Shown piece by piece: positions 46,359 through 59,463 of a stretch of DNA of 64,000 bases. Made by a program: the position numbers and the translations under genes. The DNA comes from Diplosphaera chodatii (taxonomy: Eukaryota; Chlorophyta; Trebouxiophyceae; Prasiolales; Stichococcaceae): positions 124,001-188,000 of the forward strand of contig JAALGY010000047.1 of NCBI GenBank assembly GCA_032358165.1. The letters are read 5' to 3'. Position 1 is the stretch's first letter, and the number at the start of each line of letters is the position of its first letter. The notes below the pieces were generated by a model. That model was not told where the DNA came from. It did not search any database and saw only the letters and a program-made list of their open reading frames with translations.

Positions 46359-47591
46359 CAATGACGGTGCTGTTGGTGGCTGCCAGCTCATCAAAAACTG
46401 GTGCTACATCCAGCTGAAATGCGGCGCACAAATGACGGTTGAACACCGGCACCTGCACCGTGTGTCAGGTTTCAGGGCCTCTGTCGCAACCTGCAGTGAG
46501 CTTCAGCTGAGGACGCAATCAGGCATGGGTGTACGCACCCCTCGACAGCCAGCGTCTGGCATGGCAGCAACTGCCTGCGAGGGCACCTTTTCGGTGATCT
46601 CGACGTGGTTGGTGCCGACCAGCACTCTCAGGTCGCTCATCGAGAAGTTGGGCGACAGCTGCACGTACAGCTCCACTGCCTGCACCCTGCCATCGGCGCA
46701 GCTGTTCTGGCACACCTGCGGTAGCAAACACGCGGTACACTGAGTGCAGTGCATGCGCATTGCGCATGTTGACCGTCTGCACCTGCAGTGCGTAAGCAAT
46801 GCAAGCACCAAGCGGCCTGATGCTGTGCAGATGCTGCACTGAATCAGCAGCCTGGCACCTTATAGTTGGGGCCGATGAAGGCGATGCTGCGCAATGTGCG
46901 CGATGGTGACGCCAGCGGCAGAACACCCTCCCCTGGCTGCTGCCGGCCTGCACATCAACGTTGCTTCCCATCTCAACTTGTTTCTTGGGGCGGTGCCACA
47001 CGATCCTTGGCAGCATGTTGGATCATACAGATGCCACAGAGGCGGGAGTCTGAGCAGGCGCACTCCCGGTGCGCTGGCGCTTGCAAGCAGGCGGCAGGAT
47101 GTTGCAAGGCGGAGGTGCCTGCTGCGGCGTCTGCTCTGGCAGCAGCTGCAGTGGCTGGGGCCGCGTCTGCAGCGTCGTGCGCTGTCCGGCAGGCGGTGGT
47201 GCAGCTGCCTGCGTGGGAGGAAGCTGCTGTGGCCGCGCGACATCTGCTTCAGTCTGCAGTCGTGCTGGCGAGGGCTGCGCAACGATGGGGCTGCCGCTGA
47301 TGGCAGCGTCTGCCAGGCTGTGTAGACCCGCCTGCAGGGCGTGCGCACAGGCTTTGGCCCAGATAAACACAATGAAGGGTGCCACATGCCCCAAGCATTG
47401 AACCGCTGCTTGCTGAAGGGAGAACAGCAGAACACTCACATTGGAGCGCAGGATGCGACGGGGTGCAGGTGTGCTTGGCGGCCGGTTCTCATCTGCGCCG
47501 ATCTGCAGCAAGATGTGAAAGTGGTCATCTCAGATCTCATAACTACTTCATACAAACAACGATGGACCTTGATATGTGAGACTGAGGACAT
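46359..47591 (-). CDS. Unknown Gln/Pro-rich protein with a C-terminal folded region, 3' end open
   Basis: Exons with matching phases: 47568-47591 (MSSVSHIK, least certain), 47440-47502, 47029-47331, 46859-46939, 46587-46706, 46359-46452. They give at least 228 aa. The N-terminal half is Pro/Gln/Ala-rich and disordered with a small basic patch (PACKRQRTG) that could be a nuclear localisation signal. From SRTLRSIAFIGPNYK on, hydrophobic spacing suggests a beta-rich fold (AVELYVQLSPNFSMSDLRVL, then CAAFQLDVAPVFDEL). I do not recognise the family, and the last exon is missing from my model. Confidence 0.55.
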
Positions 47592-47800
47592 GCTGCGGCC
47601 AGACCTGCACAGCTGCCGCGCCCTGAGTATGCCCTGCAGCCGAAATCCGGTCTGGCACTAGGAACTGCATGCACGAAGCAGTGCCCATCGTGTCATGCTT
47701 TTGTGAACATGATACAAGAGTGTCACGACTTACTGTAGCACCTCAATGCAACGCCACTATGCTTTCAGCTAACATTCAGGCAGCTCGAGAGCCTTGTCGT

Positions 47801-48838
47801 TCATGTCACCTTGCTGCGCTGGCGCTGCTTGCTCCTGCATGTGTTGCACTGCAGGTAGCCCTCCGTGAAGGCATCGCTCGGCTTGCTGCAGCGGCAGCGC
47901 TTGCAGTACTGCATGTTCTCGTTGGTGTTCTGCGCCACTGCCTGTGCATGCCAACAGCCAGCATGATCGAGATTGCATGCTGCATGCGTGCATGCCAACC
48001 TGTAGGATGACAACACTCGGTAGGTGCTTGTATGTCGCAATGCTGTCATGCAGCACCTGCTTCTGCACCTTGCAACAGGCATCAGGCGATGTCAGATCGA
48101 TTGCGCTGTGCGGCTCTGACCGCACTGGCTCACATCCTGGCTCCTGCTGCATGCATGCTTCGTTCTGCACTGCCACGCTGCAGGACGCTGTGTCAGCCTG
48201 CAGGCAGGCAGGCCTCCTTGGCAGAGGTCTGTGAGCGCAGAATACTGTGAAGTCGTGCATGCATGCCCTCGTGCTATCAGATGGTCAGGGGTTGAATGTG
48301 GAATGTGCATGCAAAATGGCGCAGCAGGCTGCGTGTGCATTGCACCCAGCTGGCAGCTATCCTCACCTCGTCAGGTGTGACATGCTTTTCTGCAGACGCA
48401 GGCTGCTGATCTGGCACCAGGCGCCAGGTCTCATGCCGCAGATCCAGGCGCACTTCGCTGCCATCCTCCATTCTTATGGTGTGCAGGCGCTGCATGCAGT
48501 GATATGAGGTAGCCAGTCAGCTTGCCCGGACATGCTTGCATGCCTGATGCTGCTGCTTGTCACAAGTGAACCAACGGCAGCATCCTTGAAGTGTGCTGCC
48601 CATGCAAGCTGCAAATTTGTGCACGATTACTGTCACACCAAGGATTGCACACCTTGCGAGCGATCCAGTCGATCACACTCCCGATGTTGGACTCCTGGTC
48701 GCTGCTCTGCAGGCTGATGCGGCGCCCAAGCAGCTCCCCCCCACGTAGGGCTGCACCCTCCTTGCAGCCGCCCAGGCAAGCCTGCAGCCTTTCATTTGCT
48801 GCTGAAACAGCCGACGACTTGCGCTTCCCACCAACCAT
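47801..48838 (-). CDS. Small zinc-ribbon protein, uncharacterised
   Basis: Four exons, 48653-48838, 48382-48489, 48000-48068 and 47801-47941, all phase 0, 167 aa. The N-terminus is basic (MVGGKRKSSAV), and the middle has IGSVIDWIARK and a charged strand-like stretch (IRMEDGSEVRLDLRHETW). The last exon carries a Cys cluster YCKRCRCSKPSDAF, then LQCNTCRSKQRQRSK. The C-x2-C-x-C ... C-x2-C spacing is that of a small zinc ribbon followed by a basic tail, so nucleic-acid or protein binding is plausible but unproven. Every junction is a clean GT-AG. Confidence 0.7.
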
Positions 48839-49243
48839 TTGCAGGCTGCAGCACGAGCGTGCTGCTGTGCGTGCTGTGCCTGTTGGCGAGCTTGCCAGGG
48901 CTGACTGCCGCCGTTTATTCCAGGCGCTCTTGCATTGGCCCTGAGCCGCTGTTGTATGTAGATCATAAAGAAGATGCATATGAATGCTGGCGATAGATAG
49001 TGATACCCGATTGCAGAGAGCTGCACTTGTATTTTGCATGGTGAGGATTAGGGTTTAGGCTGCGTAATGTTGCTACCGTATGATGTTTACCACAGGGCTT
49101 CAACTGCGATACATCACTTGCCTCGGCTCGGACTAGCTTGTCGTTTTGCAGCTTCAGTTACCATCCCTTTCACGAACCACGCACCATGCACTGCAAGGAT
49201 AGGCAAAGATGCTGATTCTAAGCTCTGATTATCAGGTCCTGAG
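48839..49243. other. Spacer with telomere-like motif
   Basis: The 5' flank of the zinc-ribbon gene and 3' flank of VPS50. At 49048-49059 the plus strand reads ttagggtttagg, a near-double telomere unit. Nothing else is recognised. Confidence 0.5.
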
Positions 49244-52200
49244 CTACATGCCGCTGCTTGCCGCTGCAGCAGCAACCTTCCCCAATAGCGCCGCCCGCTT
49301 CGCCTTCAGCAAACCACGGTAGTCTGCCACACTGTTCGCCAACGCAGCCAGTGCGTCAGCGCTGTACTCCGGGTGCATGCTGACCCAGCGCACCAGCTCC
49401 CCGTCTGTGTCTATGTAGAATGCCTGCAGCGGATGTGACGGTTAAATGTGCCTCTGCTGCAGAGCATTGGGCAGACAATGAAACACAGGCGAGCCTGCAG
49501 GGCGTGGCTGCAAGGCGATCAGAAATGCCCTATTTGTCCAGTGTGCAACCTCAAGGTCAAGCCTCAAGGACCCCTGGAGGCCGACGTATGCAGTTCATTG
49601 CGCCAATTTCTTGAGGTGCAGTGCCTACAGAGTACGACCAGTTCGCCCCTTACCCTGATCCAGGTGTCCAGCAGGCGCAGCTGTCCCTCCAGCCCCCCAG
49701 CGGTGGCGGCGTCCTTGGGCGCAGCTGCCCGCAATGTCACCGATACCTGCATGTCCCAGTGCGCATATCGTTCAAAACCATGCAGTGTGAAACGTGAGCA
49801 TGCGTGTGGAAAGACAGTCTGGGACCACCAAGTGCAATTCGATAGAGTCAGCACCTCTGCAAGATCTGCAGCCATTGTGCCGCGACAGGCGGCTGTGCCC
49901 TTGGCTCGTACTCTGATGAAGCCAGCTAAAATCAGTTCCGCCAGGTACCCGGCAGCGTGCAGCCACACCTGCAACACCAGATGGACTACCTGAGCACGGG
50001 CTGTGCTCATTTAGCATGCAAATTGGTTAATGTTCGCCTTGATGACATCATTGATGCTCGAAGCACATTAGATGATGTTGCTCTCGTGTACCCTGGCAGC
50101 TGTAGCGGGGGAGCACACAGCGCCGGCGGCGCCGATGCATGAGGCCAGGGCGGTGACTTCGGATGCCAGGTCGCCGACCCATGCTGACGGGGCATCTGGT
50201 ACCTGGGCACCAGTGCCAACTGGGCTGCAGTAACGGATCGACTGAAAAGCACCGTCATCAGTGCGCTGCAGAGCGCAGCTGGTCAGACAACCGCAGAGAG
50301 TGCGCTGGCTCCAGCAATATTGTGCATCTGTGTCCTACCTCCATCACGTTGTAATTACTGACTGCGATGGCGTCAGGCAGCTCGCCGATGCGGAGCGCAG
50401 CCCTCGCAGCGGCTCGCAGCACAGCATCTTGCACATCCTCTGCAGCAGGGATTGCAGCTGGTATCCAGCAAGGTCATGGCATATAAGGGCACAATTCTGC
50501 AGTTGCCTAGGAAGTGCAGGGCGCACAGTCCACCTGCAGCATCCACTGTGCGGGTGAAGAACTTGTCGATGGCCTGCGGCTGGGCGTCAGGCAGCAGCCG
50601 CGGCAGTGCTAATCTCGTACGCCTCAGCAATGCGGTCACCGTTGCCAGCGCCCCTACAGCAATGCAGCATTCTGCGAGGCTCCAGCCACCTGGAAATGCA
50701 GCAATGCGGCAGTCAGGACCGGGCAATGCCGTCTGCTGGCTGCAAACCCTGCCGCTGCGCAGCACTGTCAGCACGCCTGTGGATCACGTGTGTGCCATGC
50801 TTGCTTCAAAGGTTTACTTTGCACAACCAAGACGGGGTTGCCTGGCACACGCGCCTGCTGCTGGCGTGGCTGTTTGGCGGCTGTGCCGAAGCGCACCCTC
50901 TTCGGCTGCTGCACTCGCGCTCCTGGCTGAGCGGTCCACAGCCAGCTGGGCGTCTGTTGCCCGCCTGTCCGCCTCCCTCCCCGGCATGCCAGCAGTGAAC
51001 GACCCGGTGCTGCTGAAACCCTTCATGCTCGGCATCTCTGCCTGTCCGGCCGTGTGTTGAACCAGCATCCGGACAGCTCGATGTCATTGAAGTGCAGCAG
51101 ATGAGTGCATGCCGAGGTTGTACACGATGACCGTGTGGTTGCTTAACGGCAGGGCTTGCTGCATCAGTCAGACGATATGCATTGCCGACCTTAATGCGCT
51201 GGAGAGCAGCATCAATGCTGGCCATGGAGATCGAGTCCCGGGAAAGGGATGCCGAGGCAGGCAGCGACCAGGTTGCAGCGGGCACCTCTGCCGTCGGCCG
51301 TGACGAAAGGAACGATCGGCTGCTCTGCATGTGTGAGGTAGCAGACTCGTCTTCCGCCGCTCCTTGAGCCTCACTGCAGCTGGTCAGGAAGCAAGAAGAC
51401 GGGCAGGCAGTGACGCTGAAGATGGCACAGAAGTCGACTTCGCTTGCCTGCACATAGGTGCTGCGGAAGGGTTCCAGCCAGGGCGCAGCACAGATGTGCA
51501 CAAGCAGCCGCCGCAGCCGCTGCGGCACAGCGTCCTCTGGAGACCCCTGCAACAAACAAGGTATGCTGCCATGGGAGTTGCGGCGCCATCACTGCAAGGT
51601 TGAGAGCAGCTGCACATGGCATGCGCGAAATGAGTGCTAGCCGCTCCAAAGGCTCTCATCAACGACACATGTGCTGCAGGCAACTTCATGTCCTGAGGTA
51701 TGCCAGGTTAGACTCACCTTGACCAACGGCTGGTCACCAATCATCGCAGCCACCCGCGCGCCCGAGAATGTGGCAAAGATGTGTAGCAAAAACAACTGGC
51801 AAAGTGCGCATAAGCCCTCGAAGACCTGTGGCGCCGGCGACAGCACCCTGCAGGGAAAAAATCACGATATGAAAACGAATTAGTTTTGGTAACACTTCAA
51901 TTGTTGCACGATTGGAGCCCCCAGAAGCCAGGGGCTTCAGTATGTATCAGCAGTGGTGTCATGTGCATCCGACCTGATGAGCTCACAGTAGTCGCGCAGC
52001 CGCAGTGCAAGCTGCATCGATGTGGCTGTCAGGACCGTTGTTGGGAGCTGCAACTGGTGCTGTTCACCCACACTTGGTGTCCCAAGCTCACAGGAGATGC
52101 TGCCTGTGCTGTCGGCTGCCACATCTGACACTGCTATACTACGCTCTGCATCGCCCCACCCTGCGGCGATGTTGCCTCTGTCTTCAGCACACAAAATGGC

Positions 52201-55200
52201 TCCTGACTTCGCCTGCTGTTTCTGGCCTTGAGTGGGCTGCTGTGCACCGGGTTTGCTCGCTTTAACTTCCTGCAGCGCTATGTGTGGCACAGGGCCAGTG
52301 GCCTTGATCACTGGCGGGACTGCTGCTGCTGCATGACGACCAAGGTCCTGTTCTGGACTTGTGCCTGTGCTGCGAGACGGCTGCTTGTGACGCCAGGGGT
52401 TGCCAGCAGCGGCCAGCTCCTCGAATGCTGATGCGCCTCCAGACGCAGAAGTTCTGTGTGGCGGCTGCAGCACCAGCCCCAGGTCAGGCAGCCCTGCGTC
52501 AACAAAGCTCACCGCTGCAGAGGTGGACTGCCTTACTAATGGCTCGATGACAGCAACCAACTGCCTTACTAATGCCTCGATGACAGCAACCGGATTGCTG
52601 TGCTTGTCACGAGGAGGCACACCTGAAGCGTCCACATCTGCACGCCGCCATGACTCGCGCGCAAGCCCGGACTGCAGCCGTTGCAGCTGCACTGCATGGT
52701 ATGTGGCAAATGCCTCCTGTGCTGAGGTCTCTAGCGCCTGGCGCAGCTGCCGGCTGTCATCTCCGCAAAAGGCTTCACCCAGCTCCAGCGCTGCTGAAAT
52801 CCCGCTTAGCACCTGGGACAGCTTCTCGGTCTTTCCAGCTGGACTGATGGTGCCGCCTGGTTGATGTGTGGCCGAGCTTTGCACATGCATGACCGACAAG
52901 GCTGATGGCGCTGTCGTGATGACATGATGCTGGCAACATGCAGGTGCATGCTTGTGACACTTTGTGATTTGTGCAGCACATACGATTGAGCTGTGCATGA
53001 CTGCGTCCTGTTGCTGAAGGATGGAGACCATCTGCATACCTGTACGAGATGCTCCGGCTGCAGCGCCTGCGGCGAGAGCACCAGGAGGCTGATGGCGCGG
53101 TGGGCCTGCTCCCACACGAACCGGCGGCCCTGCAACAGCGCCCCATGCAGCCCCACCAGGGCATCAACCCATACAGTGTCCTCTGCCGCCGCCGCCGCAG
53201 CCGCCCCCTGCAAGCGAGATGTGGGGAGTTCGAAGACGCTGCAAAACTGCAGAAGAAGGTTGCACACACCTGCAGCGCCGCTCGCTGATCGGTGCAGGTG
53301 AGCATGGCAGGCAGCCATAGCTGATGCCAAAGACCGTCGTGATGTGCACTGGCTGGTTTCTGCCACCATTCTGTGCGATAGTCACCTGCTGTTCTCGGCC
53401 TGATGCGCCATGTTCTATATGTGCTGCGGCATTCACTTCCGGCAGTGGAGACAGTCCTCCGGTATCTTGTGTGGGCAAGGCCTCCTCTGAATTTGCAGTT
53501 CCTGCGGCTTCGTCTGGTGTCCGGCTGTTGCCGTCATGCGACTGGTGTGGGACATGTGCAGATATGGTGCGCAGGTATGCTTTGCCATCATTGCTGTGGC
53601 CTGCTGCAGGCTCAGTCACTCGGGACTCGCTGCTGCCAACCGGGTTCTGCATCTCAGCCTGTGTACGCAGAGCAATCACAGCATGGCGAAAGCGCCCCTG
53701 CAGGGTGATGTCTTATGGACCCAGTAGCGCACGCATGGAGGGAGCGTTGCTGTTGCGTCAGGCTCTCATGCAACCTGTGGAAAGTACCTGAAAGCTTTCG
53801 GCACGCGGTTGGTAAAGGGTGATGGCATTTTCATGCCAGCGGACCATGTGCAGGTGGTTCACCAGCAGGTCGAAGATCGTCTCAAGCACCTGCATCACGA
53901 CAACAAGCATGAAATCGACCAGGCTTGCAGCTGCTTTGAGCAATGGCAGGAACAGGACTTCGGGTGCAGACTGCACAGGCGATCGCGCCATGCCATAACT
54001 CTGTGCGCGTGCGCACCCTTGAGAGTGCAGCCTTGAAGAGCTCCTGCGGCAGCAGCTTGGCGGCGTCGTGCATGTTGGCCAACGGTGGGGTCGTCTTCAC
54101 CTTGCTGAATTGCCCATTTCTGACATTGGCACCTGCTCTGCCATCGACCACGGTCTGAACACCCCGCAGCGCTGCGGCCTCCACCACATCGCCAAAGCAG
54201 GCATTGATTTCTGCGCCCAGTGCTGGCAGACTGCCAAGAAAGCTGTGACCTTCCAATACCTGTTTGAGCGGCATGCATGCACAAACCATGTAGAGTATGA
54301 CGATCTTCAGTGTGCGGTGACATTTCGGGCAACTATCATGTCGCGAACGTGGAAACCCTCACATCGAGATATTTGTCTGCGGAGAACTTGCTGCAGATGT
54401 CCTTCAGCGATGAGCCAAGCGCTGCTGCCGTCAGGTCATACTGATCGTTGATGGTTGCCTGTGTCACTCATTTCATGTTTCGCTTGAATAGATCGAAAGC
54501 TGTGCGTCTGATACAAGCAACGGTCTGCTGGTCACCTGAAGTGCTTCTGTGGCGGCTGCCCGGGGCAGTGCCTCAAGCAACTTCCAAGCCTGGACACAGA
54601 GCTCAAGCGCTCGCCCATAGCTTACGCCCCTGCATGCAAGTGAAAAAGATGAGATGTGTCGCCCAGTGTGATGCTGGACTGCAGGTCAGAATCTCCACCC
54701 GCGATTACAGGGCGCGGTCGCAGGCGAGACAGGAATGCTCACTTGACGGCTGATGGCAGGCTGCGGACCGATGCCAGCGCCACCAGCATGTCCAGCGTCT
54801 CCAACAGGCGGCCCTTGGCGGCGGTGTGCGTGACGATTGCGTACCCCACATCAACATATGCCAGCTCGGTTTGCAGCTCGCGGCGCGCATGCCTGATCAA
54901 TGCCACCGAGCGCTGCAGACACAGCATGCACGTGTTTCGGCTTGACATGAACTGCGCCAACCAGGTTCGTGGTTACGCTGTGTCTGCAGCAGAGCTGCTG
55001 CAATCGACGGTCGCTGCTGCAGGACACATGTCTTTGTGCAACTTCCATGCTACACGATAGCAGTGGCGTGCCTGCAGCTCGCGTTCAAAGGTGGCGACTG
55101 TGTTGACCCCCTCCAGAAACTTGTCATAGTGCGACAGCACATGCGCTGCCAGCATCTCGCTCATCACCTGCACATTCCCCAAAGGAACGTGGCGTCATGC

Positions 55201-55636
55201 ATTGCATACGGGCTAACAGGAGATTGCAAGGCAGGAGTCTTCTGTCTGTGATACTTTTGTCTGTGGCATGCACAGCGCAGAGAGCGGCACCTCCAACATC
55301 GAGGTGCGTGACTCGATGACCTCGTCTAGGCGGTCCGCGTGGAACCCGCTCTTGAGGGCTGCTAGCTCTGTGCGAATCTGCGTTGCAGGCTTGCTTGTGG
55401 TCATGTCATCTGTCCGACATGCTCAGAGCACTTGGTTGCATATGGCCTACTGGCTTGCCGACCTGAGCCCACGACGAGTACATACATACGTCTGTGCTTG
55501 CTAGTTTCCACCACCAGGCTTTGGAAGCAGCAGAGTGAACTGACAGGCTACGCACCGGATTGAATGACTTTTCGTAGTACGCATGTGGCAGCGCAGACAG
55601 GACCGCCTGCCGCGCCGCTGGATCCACCAGCGCCAT
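49244..55636 (-). CDS. VPS50: VPS50/syndetin homologue (EARP complex)
   Basis: Subunit that turns GARP into the endosome-recycling EARP tether. Phase-checked exons: 55556-55636, 55291-55377, 55072-55167, 54743-54912, 54536-54629, 54363-54458, 54017-54259, 53788-53889; last exon 49244-49423. Further exons between carry the family landmarks in order: LHGALLQGRRFVWEQAHRAI, GEAFCGDDSRQLRQALETSA, YHAVQLQRLQSGLARESWRR, then VLTATSMQLALRLRDYCELI, QVFEGLCALCQLFLLHIFAT, DAQPQAIDKFFTRTVDAAGG and the conserved end FYIDTDGELVRWVSMHPEYS. The start MALVDPAARQAVLSALPHAYY is reasonable. A long, poorly conserved Ser/Gln-rich linker sits near 52000-52600 and contains an in-frame 11-residue duplication. Intron 3 has a GC donor. 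The exact exons between 49424 and 53787 were not all phase-checked. Confidence 0.92.
52528..52592 (-). repeat. In-frame 33-bp tandem duplication in VPS50
   Basis: Two adjacent 33-bp copies (52528-52560, 52561-52592) encode PVAVIEALVRQ / LVAVIEPLVRQ in the linker of VPS50. The copies differ at a few bases. Confidence 0.85.
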
Positions 55637-56394
55637 CCTGCTTCGATGCCTTGTGGATCAGCCGAGAAACCGCACTATGCAGAACTGTTCGATATCTGTA
55701 TGATTGTGAAGAAGGTTGCTATGTGTGGTGGCTTCCTCTGTCGGGGCTGCACCTAAAATTCATGTGCTAAAACTGAGCGCGTTATGAGACTGCGTGCATG
55801 AACGCACACCTGCTGAAGCACCCATCAATCACACACAAGCGATACGATGATGCGATTGATGCTGCATGCAGGAGACGGGCAGCAACAAGCTGCTGCTGTC
55901 GCTGGACTGCCGTCACGATCTGACAAGGTGCGGTTGTATGCTGAGCGACTCCTCGGCAAGGTGCTCTGGTGACGCACATCCTAACTGGTCATGGATCTTT
56001 AACATGCTTCAATCAGACCCGCAGCCACGCCGTGGTGAACGGTCATGCTTTCTTGGAATGTGCGTCGCCCTTTCGGGAGCGGCCCAATCCGCGGGAAGGC
56101 GGACAGGTTTGCCGGGTCTGATAGGCAGGGCAAGCTTCAAATGACGAGCAAAGCCGTGGCACCTTGGAGCTTGGACGCATCCTGGGATTTGCGCACCTCG
56201 CTACGAGCTGAGCCGTAGGAGTCAATCAGCATATAGCCCAACCGTCTGACCGCAGCGGCTGGCGCTTGTGGATTGACAGTGGGCAGGCGTATTACCACCT
56301 CGGCCCGTTGTGCACCCTCTCTCGCCGAAGTCAATCTGTTTTGTGGGCCTATTGTTTGCAATACGGTAGTATAGACGACTGAAGGCGCCGGAGC
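55637..56394. promoter_or_regulatory. Divergent promoter region, VPS50 / E2
   Basis: 758 bp between two outward start codons, with no supported gene inside. Regulatory role inferred from layout. Confidence 0.45.
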
Positions 56395-57312
<918 letters not shown>

Positions 57313-57826
57313 CTAGCAATGCCAGTCATACTATAGAGTTCGGCGAAACGGTTGCAACGCAGCTGGACTGGTCAGTCCAGCCTGACGGACGGCAGCAGTC
57401 AGGCTGGAGCCATTCTTCAGAGCTCTGCTGGTGGGAGGAGGCGGCAGAGTGAAGGCGAGGTGCAGATGTCGCAGTCGATGCTGCAGGCCGGTGGCAGCGT
57501 TGCATGATTGCTGCAGCATGGCCATTTGAGGCAGGCGTTGGGCTGGTGTGGTGCAGCTTGTATGCTGCGCTTACATCTCTATTGAGCAGCCCCTGTGGAA
57601 CCATAACGACATTGCTAACGGGCAGTCACATGCCGTGTCGAAGTTCTAGAGAAACTGTGCGGGTAGATGAGACATGCAGCCTCCCTACACAACTTTGAAC
57701 TGCGTCAGGACCAAAATCCATAATCTTTGTCAACACCTGTTTGGTGCATCCTCCTGTACTCGCCACAGCAACCAAAAGCTGCAACAGGTACAGGCCCAGG
57801 TCTAGTGCCCCACAGATGGACTTCTG
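57313..57826. other. Convergent spacer, E2 and RPB4
   Basis: 3' flanks of two facing genes; no coding or RNA feature is supported. Confidence 0.4.
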
Positions 57827-58933
57827 TTATTGGTTGGCACACAGAACGGCCATGTCCTGCATCACATAGCAGAGAACCTTTTGTTGTCCGAACTGTGCTA
57901 GGTCAGAGCACATGCTTCCTTGTGCCCAACAGCAGCATGCACGCAAGCTCACATCGAGGATCTGCTGCATTTCCTCGTCAGTCAACCCGCTCTCCTGCAG
58001 CGCATGCGCAACCACGATCACCTCCATGCCCGTATTTCGGTGTGCATGCCCACCGAGACAAGGGATTGCTTGAATCAATGTGCATCACTGCATCAAGTTG
58101 GAGGCAGCATGACTGCTTGAGTAAGTCAGCATTCCCGCAGCGCCACACTGGCTGCTGCCTGCGTGTGGTCAGTGAGGCCAATCAGTGCGATGTACCTCGG
58201 TGAAAAGGCTGGGCACAAGGGCCTTGGCCTCCTCAGCGTTCTCGGGGCGGAGGTTTGAAATTGCAGCCCGCTCAAAGTTCTGCATGCCGCGCTCCAGGAG
58301 CATACTGCAGGTGATACATTTGATGCGTTGAACAGGTACAGACTACTGGCCACTCAGCCTTCCACAAACACACAGCTCGACGGCCTTAGTCAGGCTTGAT
58401 CCCACTGGTGTTGCCCAGACATTGCGCATGCTCTGCCACTCCCGCGTGCCCTCACTTGGTGATCTGCTCTGCAACTTCTTTATTCTCGGTGATGCTGAAG
58501 CGCTTGGCATACTCCATAGACAACTTCAGCATTGGGTTGAGCTGGTAGTTGGCGTCCTGTCCGGCGAAGCTTCAAGCTCAGTACACATGGAGAGTGCTGT
58601 TGTAAAATTGCCAAAACACTGGTTGCCGGTTGCCGGCAGCACCCACGACAAGCCACGAAGTGCTTGCCTGCCTCTGCTTTCCCTCCACATACGTCTTCAG
58701 GATGATTGCAACGCTCGTGTTGTCAAGCGTGTCCGCGTCCACGAAGTCTGCAGCGAAGCCGAGCACTGAAGTCGGTTTTCAGCAACGGCAGCAGTGCAAC
58801 GGCCAGAGTGCACCAGCTGAAGCACATCCACGGCTACAACATGGAGCCCTGCAGCACCTTTGCCGAGTTTCAGCTCGCGTGCGTCCTCTTCCTCGTCCTC
58901 CTCGTCATTGGAATGATTCGGGTGCTGGCTCAT
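57827..58933 (-). CDS. RPB4: RNA polymerase II subunit RPB4
   Basis: Forms the stalk of RNA polymerase II with RPB7. Six exons: 58858-58933, 58668-58747, 58456-58556, 58196-58304, 57953-57994, 57827-57856. All phases close, giving 145 aa (human RPB4 is 142). An acidic N-terminus (NDEEDEEEDARELKLGK) precedes DTLDNTSVAIILKTYVE, EYAKRFSITENKEVAEQI, NFERAAISNLRPENAEEAKA and LVPSLFTE, then ESGLTDEEMQQILDDM. The stretch LRPENAEEAKALVPSL matches the HRDC-like core of the family (LCPETAEESKALIPSL in animals). The intron after exon 2 begins with GC (ggcag|gcaagc), which phase and family alignment both require. The last exon codes only nine residues. Confidence 0.93.
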
Positions 58934-59463
58934 CTGTCAGTGCGCTGGTGGTTACTTGAAGTCCGCAACAGTTGCAGCAGCACACGTGGTGCACGCTGTG
59001 CTGCAAGACTTTGCACCTTCGCAGCGAACGCTGTGGCACTGAATGGTCGACAGCAAGCTGGCAAGCGCAGTTCAGGAAGAGGTGCCCTGATCTGCCGCGG
59101 CTGGATGCGGGATCAAGCGGCGGAGCAGTGTGATGCTGTGTCTGATCGCGCCTCGGTCCCGAAGTTGACAGGATGCTCAATCTGCGGTGAGGTCCAAACA
59201 ACGTTATTAGCAAACGCGCAGACAATCTTGAAGTGCAGTGTAGCAATGCTACACTGCATGCCATGAGCATGCATTCGAGGGTCGATGGTGGTGCTGCATC
59301 AAGTGCCGACATGAGCGCGCCCTGCACAGAAGCTCCATCTTGCAGCCGGATTGAGTTTCAGCTGGAGAGCTGGTGCCACTGATGCACGTAACAGCAGTCT
59401 TGCGGGCGGGCAAACAACCAGGGACAAGCATCCACTGCACAAACGCACGCCCCTGCGAGCACC
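58934..59463. promoter_or_regulatory. Divergent promoter region, RPB4 / CS-domain gene
   Basis: 530 bp between outward start codons. An open plus-strand frame crosses part of it without splice or family support. The 5' regulatory role is inferred. Confidence 0.4.

Noticed and set aside
51937..53115. A 392-codon open frame on the minus strand as its own gene
   Set aside because: Its middle matches VPS50 core sequence and it runs through an intron at its upstream end, so it is an exon of VPS50 plus read-through.
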